Of a stretch of DNA of 64,000 nt, positions 25,101 through 32,682 are shown in pieces (position 1 is the stretch's first letter; each line of letters starts with the position of its first letter). The notes under the pieces were generated by a model that was not told the DNA's origin, did no database searches, and worked only from the letters and a program-made list of their open reading frames with translations. The position numbers and the translations under genes were made by a program. Source of the stretch: an uncultured Spirochaetales bacterium (GTDB lineage Bacteria; Spirochaetota; Spirochaetia; Sphaerochaetales; Sphaerochaetaceae); NCBI GenBank assembly GCA_944390865.1, contig CALXRC010000006.1, positions 1 to 64,000 on the forward strand, given 5' to 3'.

Positions 25101-25490
25101 AGCGACAAGCTTCTTCTGCAGTATTTCTTCGAAGACAAGAAGGAAGAGCTGCATCTCAGCGACAGCGACATTCACCAGATCATGCATCTTGCGGCCTTCT
25201 TCAGCATCGCAGGCTTCAAGATGAAGCCGCATCTGAATAAAAAGCCGGTGAAAATCCTGGCTGAGCTGCTGAAAGACGAAGACGTGAAGCTGCTTGCCAA
25301 GTGCAATGAGTATCAGGATGTTGTCTGGTACAACAAGGAGCTGATGCAGCTCATCATTGTGCTGAGCGCGCTGTCTGCAGAAGTCATGCTTCCTTCCACA
25401 GGGCGCTTCAGCAGTGAAAAATACATCAGCGTGCTGCTTGAAAAGGAAAGCGAATCAGAATACAAGCTGGGCAGGCTGCTTGAAGAGTAA
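22116..25490 (+). CDS. very large GH13 alpha-amylase-family protein
   Basis: This 1124-residue protein has no signal peptide, so it is probably cytoplasmic. The catalytic barrel lies at about residues 300-700. Region I is DMVPNHTG near 388, region II FRFDAAM-like (IIRFDAAM) near 505 with the nucleophile Asp, region III LLAEAFWMMEG near 570 with the acid Glu, and region IV NNPDEET near 630, where the usual His before the Asp is Pro. Some 300 residues precede and 400 follow, mostly helical and unrecognised. It may act on glycogen or maltodextrin, but activity is unproven. A GGGGG ribosome site lies six bases before the ATG, and a terminator follows. Confidence 0.85.
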   Translation: MTDRDLRIARTTRESLSLSKPVFVTTGNLQSLYNDANGVSFAYNKMIKERGGADSSYLSAGKLHATGILHLLYQTVLDTYLKENNPDMFTRIMPVISSQESLKNVLAFYDREFPSPLLKQKLAGETYYNLEVLRAFFIHQVLINNPALVSAAGPLVEPEGLVFPKESSALQSLIGSYTKTIDGKIGHSSEDDIFDFLTKPARLYPNSLTEQIEYILREWADMLTEDLRLLLQSGLDFIHQEEKDHGFPSNGASAPTEVPDYSGLNNEYEAFSADLDWMPRVVMIAKCTLVWLDQLSKWYHREIKRLDQIPDEELDRLADRGFTALWLIGLWERSEASKRIKVMCGNPDAEASAYSLKNYEISQSIGGWAALDNLRQRCAKRGIRLASDMVPNHTGLDSDWMYEHPEYFMSQDYSPFPSYTFNGPDLSNNPDIEIKLEDHYYNRSDAAVTFRRTDRRTGKVTYVFHGNDGTSMPWNDTAQLDYLNPVTREAVIQEILHVARNFHIIRFDAAMTLAKRHIQRLWYPKPGSGGDIAGRFMYALSDEEFNKRIPQEFWREVVDRIAAEVPDTLLLAEAFWMMEGYFVRTLGMHRVYNSAFMNMLKNQENQKYRMAIKNTLVYEPEILKRYVNFMNNPDEETAIAQFGDGNRYFSICTILATLPGLPMFGHGQIEGLKEKYGMEYRRAYWDEKPNQWMIDEHYRKIFPLLRKRYLFSGVEHYNIYDAWNNGHVEESIFAYANGHGSERNLVIVNNQYERVSANIKISCPKLKKDSSEKETVTVSLAENLGLHFGGRHYMIYENFSTGLTYLMPSIKLFEEGYNFTIEGYDSRVLWNIREVEDFDGSYEKLYSFLQDNGVRNINVAVTLLRLKPVYKELEALRSETFFSQLDDIIFKEDNSQSERKLLLTIAQTFTRLNAVGETFDEALTEALPQLPADVEPAQMVSQIRALNKALHSKEENVFASFARLTPEFALIIAAAITLKPFINAEKDSFRTAMTASDKLLLQYFFEDKKEELHLSDSDIHQIMHLAAFFSIAGFKMKPHLNKKPVKILAELLKDEDVKLLAKCNEYQDVVWYNKELMQLIIVLSALSAEVMLPSTGRFSSEKYISVLLEKESESEYKLGRLLEE

Positions 25491-25496
25491 ATCCCG

Positions 25497-25532
25497 GAGG
25501 AAGTCAGGAAAACCTGGCTTCCTCTCTGTTTT
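25497..25532 (+). terminator. intrinsic terminator of the GH13 gene
   Basis: A 12-pair stem (25497-25508 with 25513-25524) with an AAAA loop is followed by TCTGTTTTCCC. It starts seven bases after the stop codon. Confidence 0.8.
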
Positions 25533-25639
25533 CCCATTAAGCATTAGTCTTCTCAACCAAAAAATAAAAGTGTAGAATGGAATAAGATATTCACAAAATC
25601 GGCTGTGTCCTGCCTGTTCTGGAACAGTCAGAATCTGCT

Positions 25640-25673
25640 AGGAGGGAAAGCGAGCTTTTCGCTGATAATTGTT
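25640..25673 (+). promoter_or_regulatory. SD sequence separated from start by a small hairpin
   Basis: AGGAGG (25640-25645) is 28 bases from the ATG at 25674, too far for normal use. Bases 25649-25653 (AGCGA) pair with 25659-25663 (TCGCT) around a five-base loop. Folding removes 15 bases and brings the SD to about 13 bases from the ATG. The first candidate ATG in frame is 25674, but an alternative non-ATG start nearer the SD cannot be excluded. Confidence 0.4.
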
Positions 25674-26918
25674 ATGAAAACGTGGATAACCTATCTGACC
25701 GCCGTGTTCCTTGGTCTTGCCACAGCCCTGCTGCTTGGAGACGCCGGCTGGCTCATAAGCGTGCTTGGCAGCCTGTATGATCTGGCAATCAGCACCGGCA
25801 CACTGCTGGCCGTACTGATGATTATTATCTGCCTGCCCAGCGCAGTCGCATCGCTGAGGAAGGACAGACTTGGCGGGAAAACTGTCTCATCGTCCCTCTT
25901 GTGGGCAGTTGCCACGGCCTTCCTTCTGCCCCTCTTCGCCTCGCTCATCGCAGGAGCCTTCCCTGTGATGTTCCCTGTCTCATCCACCGCAGGAAGCGGC
26001 ACAATCTCTCAGAACTACGTCTCTACAGTATTTGCGAACGCATACCAGATCACTTTCAGCGGAGACCTCTCGTATATCATCAGCGCGGCTCAGAGCTTTC
26101 TGCTGCCGCTGATCATCGCAGCCTTCATCACAGGCCTGGCCCTCAAGCCAAATGCAGATGTGATCAAACCGGCCTATATCTGCATGAATTCAATGTCTGA
26201 GGTGATGTACAGGATTTCAAGGGGCATCAGTTATTTCGGCCATATTCTGATTTACCTCACCTCCTGCTACTTCTTTGCCATCACCTATCAGGAGAAGACC
26301 TTCTTCGTAGATGCAGCCTTCTCACTTTCTCTTGTCATGATCCCGGTGTTCCTTTCCCTCGTGCTCCTTCCCGTGCTTTATGAGATATTCACAAAAGGCA
26401 AGGGAAATCCCTACAAGGTGCTTTACAGGAACATCGCAGCCCAGAGCGCGGCGCTTACAAGCGGAAACTATGTCTTCTCCATGCCGTTCATCATGGCCGG
26501 AGAGCGCTACAACGACGGTGTGCAGAAACGCATCAGCTCTTCTTCAGTTCCGTTCTTCTACCTTCTTGCAAGAGGCGGAAGCGCTGCTGTCGCCGCTTTC
26601 TCTGTCATCGCGCTCATCACTAACGTGACAGGAACAGCCGTTTCCCTGTCAGTCTGCCTCGCAATCGGCCTGGCAGCCGGAGTCTGTTCTTTCGCCTGTT
26701 CTCTCTCCCTCGGCTTTGAGATCATGTTCATCACTGTCGCTTCAATGAAAATGCTCGGCATCAGCCTCTACTCAGCAGAAGTCACCATGCTCGGCATGCT
26801 TCCTCTGCTTAGCGGACTGGGAATGATACTTGATGCCCAGATCGCAATTCTCGGAGCAAATATCGCGGCGAAGAAAGCCGGAGTGGACATCACACCGTCA
26901 TACAAGGATATTCTGTGA
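25674..26918 (+). CDS. SDF-type (DAACS) cation-coupled dicarboxylate/amino acid symporter
   Basis: This 414-residue inner-membrane transporter has eight helices and two hairpins. The first re-entrant hairpin region is recognised by the serine-rich QKRISSSSVPFFYLLARGG, matching the SSSxxTLP-like signature of the glutamate/dicarboxylate symporter family. FEIMFITVASMKMLGI and the terminal LDAQIAILGANIAAKKAGV match later conserved regions, where the Asp and Asn that bind substrate and cation normally sit. The substrate could be an amino acid or a dicarboxylate. The stop overlaps the start of an unknown membrane protein gene by four bases (GTGA), so the two are coupled. Confidence 0.8.
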   Translation: MKTWITYLTAVFLGLATALLLGDAGWLISVLGSLYDLAISTGTLLAVLMIIICLPSAVASLRKDRLGGKTVSSSLLWAVATAFLLPLFASLIAGAFPVMFPVSSTAGSGTISQNYVSTVFANAYQITFSGDLSYIISAAQSFLLPLIIAAFITGLALKPNADVIKPAYICMNSMSEVMYRISRGISYFGHILIYLTSCYFFAITYQEKTFFVDAAFSLSLVMIPVFLSLVLLPVLYEIFTKGKGNPYKVLYRNIAAQSAALTSGNYVFSMPFIMAGERYNDGVQKRISSSSVPFFYLLARGGSAAVAAFSVIALITNVTGTAVSLSVCLAIGLAAGVCSFACSLSLGFEIMFITVASMKMLGISLYSAEVTMLGMLPLLSGLGMILDAQIAILGANIAAKKAGVDITPSYKDIL

Positions 26919-27667
26919 ACGCGAACAAGGCTTCAAAAGCTATTTCGATGATACAGATTCTTGTATCATCCGCACTGACAATACTGATCATAGCCGGCCT
27001 CTTTCTCGCCTATGGAACAGGAGGCCGTTATGTAGGCCTTCTGCTGAGCAACATCTTCCCTGAAATGACAATAATTCTGGGAACGCTGATTCCGGTGCTT
27101 ATCCTGAGGATCAAGCACCGCTCACAGGTGGCAGAAGGCTATCTTCTTCCGCTCTTCCTGCTGCTTGTATCGCTGCAGACAGCGAGGATGCTGCCTGTAA
27201 TCGTGGCCTATACTCCGCTGACAGCGCTGTCAATGACCTGGACAACGATATTAGAGCGATTTTTCTTCATGGGAAGCTTCACCGTGCTGCTGTATGCGGC
27301 AATACAGAACATGAAAAACGTCAACACCTCTAAAACAGGACTGAATGTTGTCTTCTCGCTTGTCGCGGTCTTTGTCATTTCCTATATAACACCTGTCTCC
27401 GGCACCGGTGCGGTTAATTACCATGAGTATGTGTTCAACTTCCTTGTGTTTCTGATTCTGATGGCAGGCGTGACGACATATCTTGTCAATTTCATCTCAA
27501 GCAGGGAAAGCTACCATCTCAAGAGGTTCTTCACTTTCTTCTTCATCTCGATCGGAGACTTCATGATCATCACGGGAGACCAGGACTTCATAGTCTCCTG
27601 CACAGGAACCTGCTTCTTCATAATAGGGGCTGCAATGCTTTCTGCTGTCAGCCCCAAGGGCTATTAA
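26915..27667 (+). CDS. unknown polytopic membrane protein coupled to the symporter
   Basis: This 250-residue protein has about seven hydrophobic helices and short loops, including FFFMGSFTVLLYAAI and FTFFFISIGDFMIITGDQDF. The GTG start lies within the last four bases of the symporter gene, and AAGGA is six bases upstream. No family is recognised. Tight coupling suggests an accessory or sensing partner of the symporter. The end overlaps the convergent ybaK gene by four bases. Confidence 0.75.
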   Translation: MNANKASKAISMIQILVSSALTILIIAGLFLAYGTGGRYVGLLLSNIFPEMTIILGTLIPVLILRIKHRSQVAEGYLLPLFLLLVSLQTARMLPVIVAYTPLTALSMTWTTILERFFFMGSFTVLLYAAIQNMKNVNTSKTGLNVVFSLVAVFVISYITPVSGTGAVNYHEYVFNFLVFLILMAGVTTYLVNFISSRESYHLKRFFTFFFISIGDFMIITGDQDFIVSCTGTCFFIIGAAMLSAVSPKGY

Positions 27668-28128
27668 GACTTGCACACATCGATCCAGGAAGCCTCAGGA
27701 AGCAGTCCTTCCAGATCTGCAGGACTCAGGCGCACTGCAGATGAAGAGGTTCCTGCCGCAGGATAGACTGTATCGAAGCGTTTCAGCGACACGTCAAGAA
27801 AAATGCTTACGCCATCTTTCACGCCAAAGGGACAGACGCCTCCGACGGCATGTCCTGTCCTCTCCTCCGCCTCTGAAGCCGGAAGCATTCTGGCTTTGAC
27901 ATGAAAGGTCTCCTTATACTTGTGATTGTCTATCCTGGCATCACCGGCGGCAACGACAAGCACTGTTTTCCCGTCCTGATCAAAAGACAGGGTCTTGGCA
28001 ATGCGGCATTCCTCACAGCCCAGAGCTTGGGCTGCAAGCGCAACTGTGGCGCTTGAAACATCAAACAGGATTATCCTGTCTGCAAATCCGCGCTCTTCCA
28101 GATATTTCTCTGCTCTTTCCAAAGACAT
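27664..28128 (-). CDS. ybaK: YbaK/EbsC-family aminoacyl-tRNA deacylase
   Basis: This 154-residue protein of the ProRS INS-domain superfamily hydrolyses mischarged tRNA, typically Cys-tRNA(Pro). The conserved Lys lies in CRIAKTLSF, and the substrate loop GHAVGGVCPFGVKDG is diagnostic. The ATG at 28128 is chosen because GGAGG stands five bases upstream. A TTG codon at 28140 would be a weaker alternative. Several similar paralogues (ProX, YeaK) exist, so the exact tRNA target is inferred. Confidence 0.9.
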   Translation of the reverse strand: MSLERAEKYLEERGFADRIILFDVSSATVALAAQALGCEECRIAKTLSFDQDGKTVLVVAAGDARIDNHKYKETFHVKARMLPASEAEERTGHAVGGVCPFGVKDGVSIFLDVSLKRFDTVYPAAGTSSSAVRLSPADLEGLLPEASWIDVCKS

Positions 28129-28140
28129 CTGATCCTCCAA

Positions 28141-28169
28141 GAAAAAGCGGCGGAGAATCCCCGCCGCTT
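28141..28169 (-). terminator. intrinsic terminator of gpmI
   Basis: AAGCGGCGG (28145-28153) pairs with CCGCCGCTT (28161-28169). On the minus strand it is followed by TTTTTC. It lies between the gpmI stop and the ybaK ribosome site. Confidence 0.8.
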
Positions 28170-28185
28170 GCTGTGCTTTCCGTGC

Positions 28186-29829
28186 TCAGTTAAGTGTGAC
28201 GACTGACTTGTCGTAATCAGCCGGCGGCACAAAACCAAGAAGCGTGATGCATGTTGTGGCAATGGAACTGATTCCAAGGCCCTCGTTCAGAGTCTTCGAA
28301 TACTCTCCGTTGTACGTAGCATCGCAGATAATGCATGGGACAGGATTGAGAGAGTGGCTTGTCTTGCTCTTCGGCTCTCCGTCTGCCCTGAGCTTCAGGG
28401 ATCCGTCCTTTCCATGCTCATACATGTCATCAGCGTTGCCATGGTCAGCTGTGACAACCATAATGCCTCCGGCAGCCTTGACAGCATCCCAGATTCTTCC
28501 GATCTGTATGTCCATGGCCTCCATTGAACAGACAACTGCCTCAAAGACACCGGTGTGTCCGACCATATCGCCGTTCGGGAAGTTGAGCTTGATGAAGTCC
28601 CACTTTCCGCTTTCAATTTCACTGATTACCCTGTCTGCTATTTCAGCACACTTCATCCATGGACGCTGTTCAAAAGGAACGATGTCGGAAGGAATCTCGA
28701 CATACTCCTCAAGCTTGTCGTCAAACTTGCCAGTCTTGTTTCCGTTGAAGAAATACGTGACATGACCGAACTTCTGCGTCTCTGAAATCGAGAACTGCTT
28801 TACGCCGCTTGCACACAGGTACTCTGCCATCGTCCTGTCGATTGAAGGAGGATCAACGAGATACTGATGAGGAACATGAAGATCCCCGTCATACTCCATC
28901 ATTCCGGCATACTCTACCTTCGGATGTCTCTTCCTGTCGAATTCTGTCAGGTTCTCCGCCTCAAAGGCCTTTGTGATCTCAAGGGCCCTGTCTCCGCGGA
29001 AGTTGAACAGAATCACAGAATCTCCGTCCTCAATTGTTCCGACAGGACGACCGCCCTCTGCGATGACAAAAGGAGGAAGATCCTGATCAATAGCGCCAGT
29101 TTCAGCTCTCAGAGTCTCAATGGCTTCATGAGCTGAGGCAAACTGTCTGCCCTCTCCCAGGACATGTGTCTCCCAGCCCTTTCTCACCATGTCCCAGTTG
29201 GCGTTGTAGCGGTCCATTGTGATGACCATTCTTCCGCCGCCAGAAGCAATCCTTGCATCAAATGAAGCATCATTCAGGGAAGAGAGGAATTCTTCAAAAG
29301 GATCAAAATACTCAAGAGCGCTCATCTCTCCGACATCCCTTCCGTCAAGAAGGGCATGGATCCTTACCCTTTTCACACCTTCAGCCTTGGCTTCACTGAT
29401 CATTGCCTTGAGGTGATCGATGTGAGAGTGGACATTTCCGTCAGAAAGAAGGCCGATGAAATGGAGAGTGCCTCCTGTCTTCTTCACATTCTCAACAAGG
29501 TTCTTCCAGGTCTTTCCCTTGAACATCAGACCTGAGGAAATGGACTCGCTGACAAGAGCAGCACCCTGATGGAAGACCCTTCCGCAGCCCATTGCATTAT
29601 GTCCGACCTCGCTGTTTCCCATATCAGCATCAGAAGGAAGACCTACAGCAAGGCCATGAGCCTTGAGCTTTGTCCATGGGAACTGGGCGTAAAGACTGTC
29701 CAGATGCTTTGTCATTGCACAGCTTACAGCATCGCCATCCTTGTATTTGCCAAAGCCGACACCATCCATGATTACAAGAACAACAGGACCTTTCCTGCTG
29801 AATCCGTTTTTCTTTAAGGTTTCAACCAT
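28186..29829 (-). CDS. gpmI: 2,3-bisphosphoglycerate-independent phosphoglycerate mutase
   Basis: This 547-residue two-manganese glycolytic enzyme converts 3- to 2-phosphoglycerate. The phospho-acceptor is Ser73 in MGNSEVGHNAMGCGR. VLVIMDGVG near the N terminus supplies the first metal Asp. HALLDGRDVG, GGRMVITMDRY and VVTADHGNADDM supply further ligands and substrate contacts. The length matches the alkaline-phosphatase superfamily type. AAGGAAGG lies about six bases before the ATG. A terminator lies directly downstream. Confidence 0.97.
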   Translation of the reverse strand: MVETLKKNGFSRKGPVVLVIMDGVGFGKYKDGDAVSCAMTKHLDSLYAQFPWTKLKAHGLAVGLPSDADMGNSEVGHNAMGCGRVFHQGAALVSESISSGLMFKGKTWKNLVENVKKTGGTLHFIGLLSDGNVHSHIDHLKAMISEAKAEGVKRVRIHALLDGRDVGEMSALEYFDPFEEFLSSLNDASFDARIASGGGRMVITMDRYNANWDMVRKGWETHVLGEGRQFASAHEAIETLRAETGAIDQDLPPFVIAEGGRPVGTIEDGDSVILFNFRGDRALEITKAFEAENLTEFDRKRHPKVEYAGMMEYDGDLHVPHQYLVDPPSIDRTMAEYLCASGVKQFSISETQKFGHVTYFFNGNKTGKFDDKLEEYVEIPSDIVPFEQRPWMKCAEIADRVISEIESGKWDFIKLNFPNGDMVGHTGVFEAVVCSMEAMDIQIGRIWDAVKAAGGIMVVTADHGNADDMYEHGKDGSLKLRADGEPKSKTSHSLNPVPCIICDATYNGEYSKTLNEGLGISSIATTCITLLGFVPPADYDKSVVTLN

Positions 29830-29874
29830 AATTAACCTTCCTTATAAAATCTCTGTCTTAGTCTACAATGTTAG

Positions 29875-31659
29875 TCACTCATCGGCTAGAGGAAGCGTTG
29901 CCTTTCTCAGATATTCCTCTGCCCTGCCGTCCACCAGGGGACTGAGTGAGGAATAGACTCTCTCATGATATTCATCTATCTGCCTGATCTCCTCGTCAGT
30001 CAGCAGCCCTCTGTCAATCAGCTTTCTCTCATAAGGGACAAGCGACAATGTCTCGAAGGAAAGGAAAGTGCCAAAGTCTGTAGTGAAGGCTTTCTGCACT
30101 GCAAGAAGATTCTCAATCCTGATGCCATGGCTGCCTTCCTTGTAGATTCCGGGCTCGTCAGAAAGAACCATGCCCGGGGCCAGAGCCACATCAACAGGGT
30201 GTGCCGATATCTTCATCGGGCCTTCATGAACATTGAGATTGAAGCCGACGCCATGTCCTGTTCCATGGTAGAAGGACATTCCTTCCTTCCACATGAACTG
30301 CTTTGCCAGCACATCAAGCTGATAGCCTCTTGTACCCTGAATGAAGATGCTCCTTGCAAGCGCGAGATGCCCCTTCAGCACAAGAGTGTAGTCCTTCTTC
30401 TGCTCTGCTGTGGCCTGTCCGAAAAGCAGAGTGCGTGTCAGATCAGTCATTCCATAGTCAAACTGGCTTCCTGTGTCAAGGACAAGCAGACCGCTTCTGT
30501 CAATCTTTGCGTTTGACTCGGCTGTCGCGCTGTAGTGGCACATGGCACCGTTCGGGCCAAAGCCTGAAATAGGATTGAATGACGGTCCCTGATAGCCGGG
30601 CATTTTCGCCCTTTCCCTGGCGAAAAGATCAGAAATAAAGATCTCGTCATACGTTCCGTCTGTCAGCGAGAAGTCAATCTGGCTGAACGCGTTGATGAAG
30701 GCAGCGCCGTCCATCAGGTGGCTTTTTCTCATTCCCTCAAGCTCAACAGGATTCTTTCTGGCCTTGAGATCAGTGGAAAAGTCGCGTCCTGTGACAGCCT
30801 TGTCTCCTGACAGCACATCCATGAAGCGGGCATTTACTTTCTCGTCATTGTAATAAGCCTTTCCTGAAGCAAGGCGGGGCAGATCCTCATAAGCCGCCTC
30901 ATAAGGCCTGACCTGAATGTCCCTGCGGACAGTTTCAAGCGTGTCAGCATCAAAACGGGCCAGGCTTGTAAAGAGCACTGCCTGATCCTGGCTGATGAAC
31001 ATGAAAGAGATGAAGACAGGATTGCACTCAACGTCATCTGCTCTCAGGTTTGTGATCCATGCGATGTCATCAACAGTTGCTATGAAAGTATAATCAGCAC
31101 CCTTTTCCTTCAAAGAAGCACGAATCTGAGCCAGTTTTTCCGTTCTTGAGGCACCGGCTGTCTCATCGCTCATCATGCGGATCTTTGTCTGCGGAAGAGC
31201 CGGGCGGTCTGTCCAGATTGGAGAAAGGAGATCATCTGTTGCGGCAAGCTCAAGATCATAGCGTCTGAACTCTTCCCTCTTTTCACAAAAATCATGTATT
31301 GAAATGTTCTCCGCGCAGATTCCGATGCGGGATGAGGGAGCCAGGTTCTTCTCAATGTACTCCTCAAGAGAAGGGAAACCTTCCACATCCATTTTCATCA
31401 GCTCGACGCCGCTTCCTGCAAGCTGGCCGGCAGCCTGGATGAAGTAGCGTGAATCTGTCCAGAGAAAAGCCCTGTCCTCTGTCACAAGAACCTGACCTGC
31501 AGAACCTGTAAAGCCGGAGATAAACTCCCTTGTTCTCCAGTGCGGAGCCACATACTCGCTGATATGGGCATCTGTTCCTGTGATGATGTAAGCCTGAAGT
31601 CCGGCTTTTCTCATCTCTTCTCTCAGCCTACTTATTCTTTCGTTTACCGGTAACTGCAT
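29875..31659 (-). CDS. pepP: Xaa-Pro aminopeptidase (M24B, aminopeptidase P family)
   Basis: This 594-residue cytoplasmic metallopeptidase removes N-terminal residues before proline. It has the long three-domain layout of eukaryote-like APP1 enzymes: two creatinase-like N-terminal domains, then the pita-bread fold. Metal ligands are visible: Asp in DTGSQFDYG and MTDLTRTL, His in HGTGHGVGFNLNVHEGP, Glu in LSDEPGIY and Glu in HGIRIENL. The ATG at 31659 (MQLPVNERISRLREEM) has AGGAGG about ten bases upstream. It therefore lies inside the lgt gene, a 32-base overlap, so the two are probably translated from one mRNA. Confidence 0.92.
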   Translation of the reverse strand: MQLPVNERISRLREEMRKAGLQAYIITGTDAHISEYVAPHWRTREFISGFTGSAGQVLVTEDRAFLWTDSRYFIQAAGQLAGSGVELMKMDVEGFPSLEEYIEKNLAPSSRIGICAENISIHDFCEKREEFRRYDLELAATDDLLSPIWTDRPALPQTKIRMMSDETAGASRTEKLAQIRASLKEKGADYTFIATVDDIAWITNLRADDVECNPVFISFMFISQDQAVLFTSLARFDADTLETVRRDIQVRPYEAAYEDLPRLASGKAYYNDEKVNARFMDVLSGDKAVTGRDFSTDLKARKNPVELEGMRKSHLMDGAAFINAFSQIDFSLTDGTYDEIFISDLFARERAKMPGYQGPSFNPISGFGPNGAMCHYSATAESNAKIDRSGLLVLDTGSQFDYGMTDLTRTLLFGQATAEQKKDYTLVLKGHLALARSIFIQGTRGYQLDVLAKQFMWKEGMSFYHGTGHGVGFNLNVHEGPMKISAHPVDVALAPGMVLSDEPGIYKEGSHGIRIENLLAVQKAFTTDFGTFLSFETLSLVPYERKLIDRGLLTDEEIRQIDEYHERVYSSLSPLVDGRAEEYLRKATLPLADE

Positions 31660-32611
31660 TACTCGTTCTCCTCCTGTTGACAGCAATGAATAGTATTATT
31701 GCGGCAAGCATCATGATGGCACAGAAAACCTGCCCTTTCGAGATGTTGAGAAATGACTGGAAAAGAGCAATGCTGCCGCTCTGCTCTCCCAGCTCGATCA
31801 CGTAGCCTATATTCGCATCCGGCTGTCTGCAGTACTCAATGAAGAAACGGAAAAAGCCATAGCCGAACAGATAGAATGACAGCATGGAACCGCTTGCCAG
31901 CCTGTATTTTCTGATCAGAGGACGGCAGATGAACCACAATATGAGGAAAAGCACAATTCCCTCAAAGAAGGCCTCATACAGCTGTGAAGGATGTCTGGGC
32001 AGGTTGATTATCTGGCCGGCAGCATACTCAATGCCGTGTGCGTCAGCTACGCTGCGCACCCATTCCAGATCCGTGGAGAAGCCCGGCGCGGAAGGAAAGA
32101 TCATGCCCCAGGGCTTTGTCGTCACACGTCCGTACAGCTCACCGTTGATGAAGTTGCCAAGGCGCCCGAAAGTATAGCCCAGAGGAATGCCTGCGACAAT
32201 GTAGTCAACGTATTTCAGGAAATCGATCCTCTTTGCCCTGGCATATATCCAGCCTGCTGCGACAGCACCCACAACGCCTCCGTGATAGCTCATTCCGGGC
32301 AGGCCGACAAACTGGCCGTCCCTGAACGGCCAGAAGATCATCCAGGGATGTGAGAGATAATAGGAAGCATCAGAATAAAACAGCACGGAAAAAAGATGTG
32401 CCCCGATCAGCAGTCCGACAACTCCCCAGATGAAGAGCATCTGGCTGGTATCCTTATCAAGTGCGTTATGATCTTCTGTTCTGAGCTGCCAGGCATAGAG
32501 TGCGTAAGCGACGGCAAAGGCAACAAGATACATCACTGCATACCATCTTACCGGCAGGAAGGAAACAACATAGGGATCCATCCAGGAAGGATAGTTTATG
32601 TAAAGCGGCAT
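31628..32611 (-). CDS. lgt: prolipoprotein diacylglyceryl transferase
   Basis: This 327-residue inner-membrane enzyme with seven helices transfers diacylglyceryl from phosphatidylglycerol to the lipobox cysteine of prolipoproteins. The Lgt signature GRLGNFINGELYG lies near residue 155. FVGLPGMSYHGGVVGA contains the essential His, and HPSQLYEAFFEG the third conserved block. The N terminus MPLYINYPSWMDP is the normal Lgt start. There is no SD sequence, and a promoter ends six bases before the ATG, so the transcript is predicted to be leaderless. It is divergent from the S41 protease and overlaps pepP downstream. Confidence 0.97.
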   Translation of the reverse strand: MPLYINYPSWMDPYVVSFLPVRWYAVMYLVAFAVAYALYAWQLRTEDHNALDKDTSQMLFIWGVVGLLIGAHLFSVLFYSDASYYLSHPWMIFWPFRDGQFVGLPGMSYHGGVVGAVAAGWIYARAKRIDFLKYVDYIVAGIPLGYTFGRLGNFINGELYGRVTTKPWGMIFPSAPGFSTDLEWVRSVADAHGIEYAAGQIINLPRHPSQLYEAFFEGIVLFLILWFICRPLIRKYRLASGSMLSFYLFGYGFFRFFIEYCRQPDANIGYVIELGEQSGSIALFQSFLNISKGQVFCAIMMLAAIILFIAVNRRRTSNAVTGKRKNK

Positions 32612-32646
32612 GTCTGAAGTTTAGTCAGCTTGCCTGTCTCGGTCAA
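32612..32646 (-). promoter_or_regulatory. leaderless lgt promoter
   Basis: On the minus strand TTGACC (32641-32646), 17 bases, TAAACT (32618-32623), then six bases to the ATG. The -35 directly abuts the -35 of the divergent S41 promoter, forming GGTCAATTGAAT. Confidence 0.65.
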
Positions 32647-32682
32647 TTGAATGCTGCAGGCTTTTTCATTACACTTTTGCCC
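32647..32682 (+). promoter_or_regulatory. leaderless promoter of the S41 protease gene
   Basis: TTGAAT (32647-32652), 17 bases, TACACT (32670-32675), then seven bases to the ATG at 32683. There is no SD sequence. It is back to back with the lgt promoter with no gap between the two -35 boxes. Confidence 0.6.
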
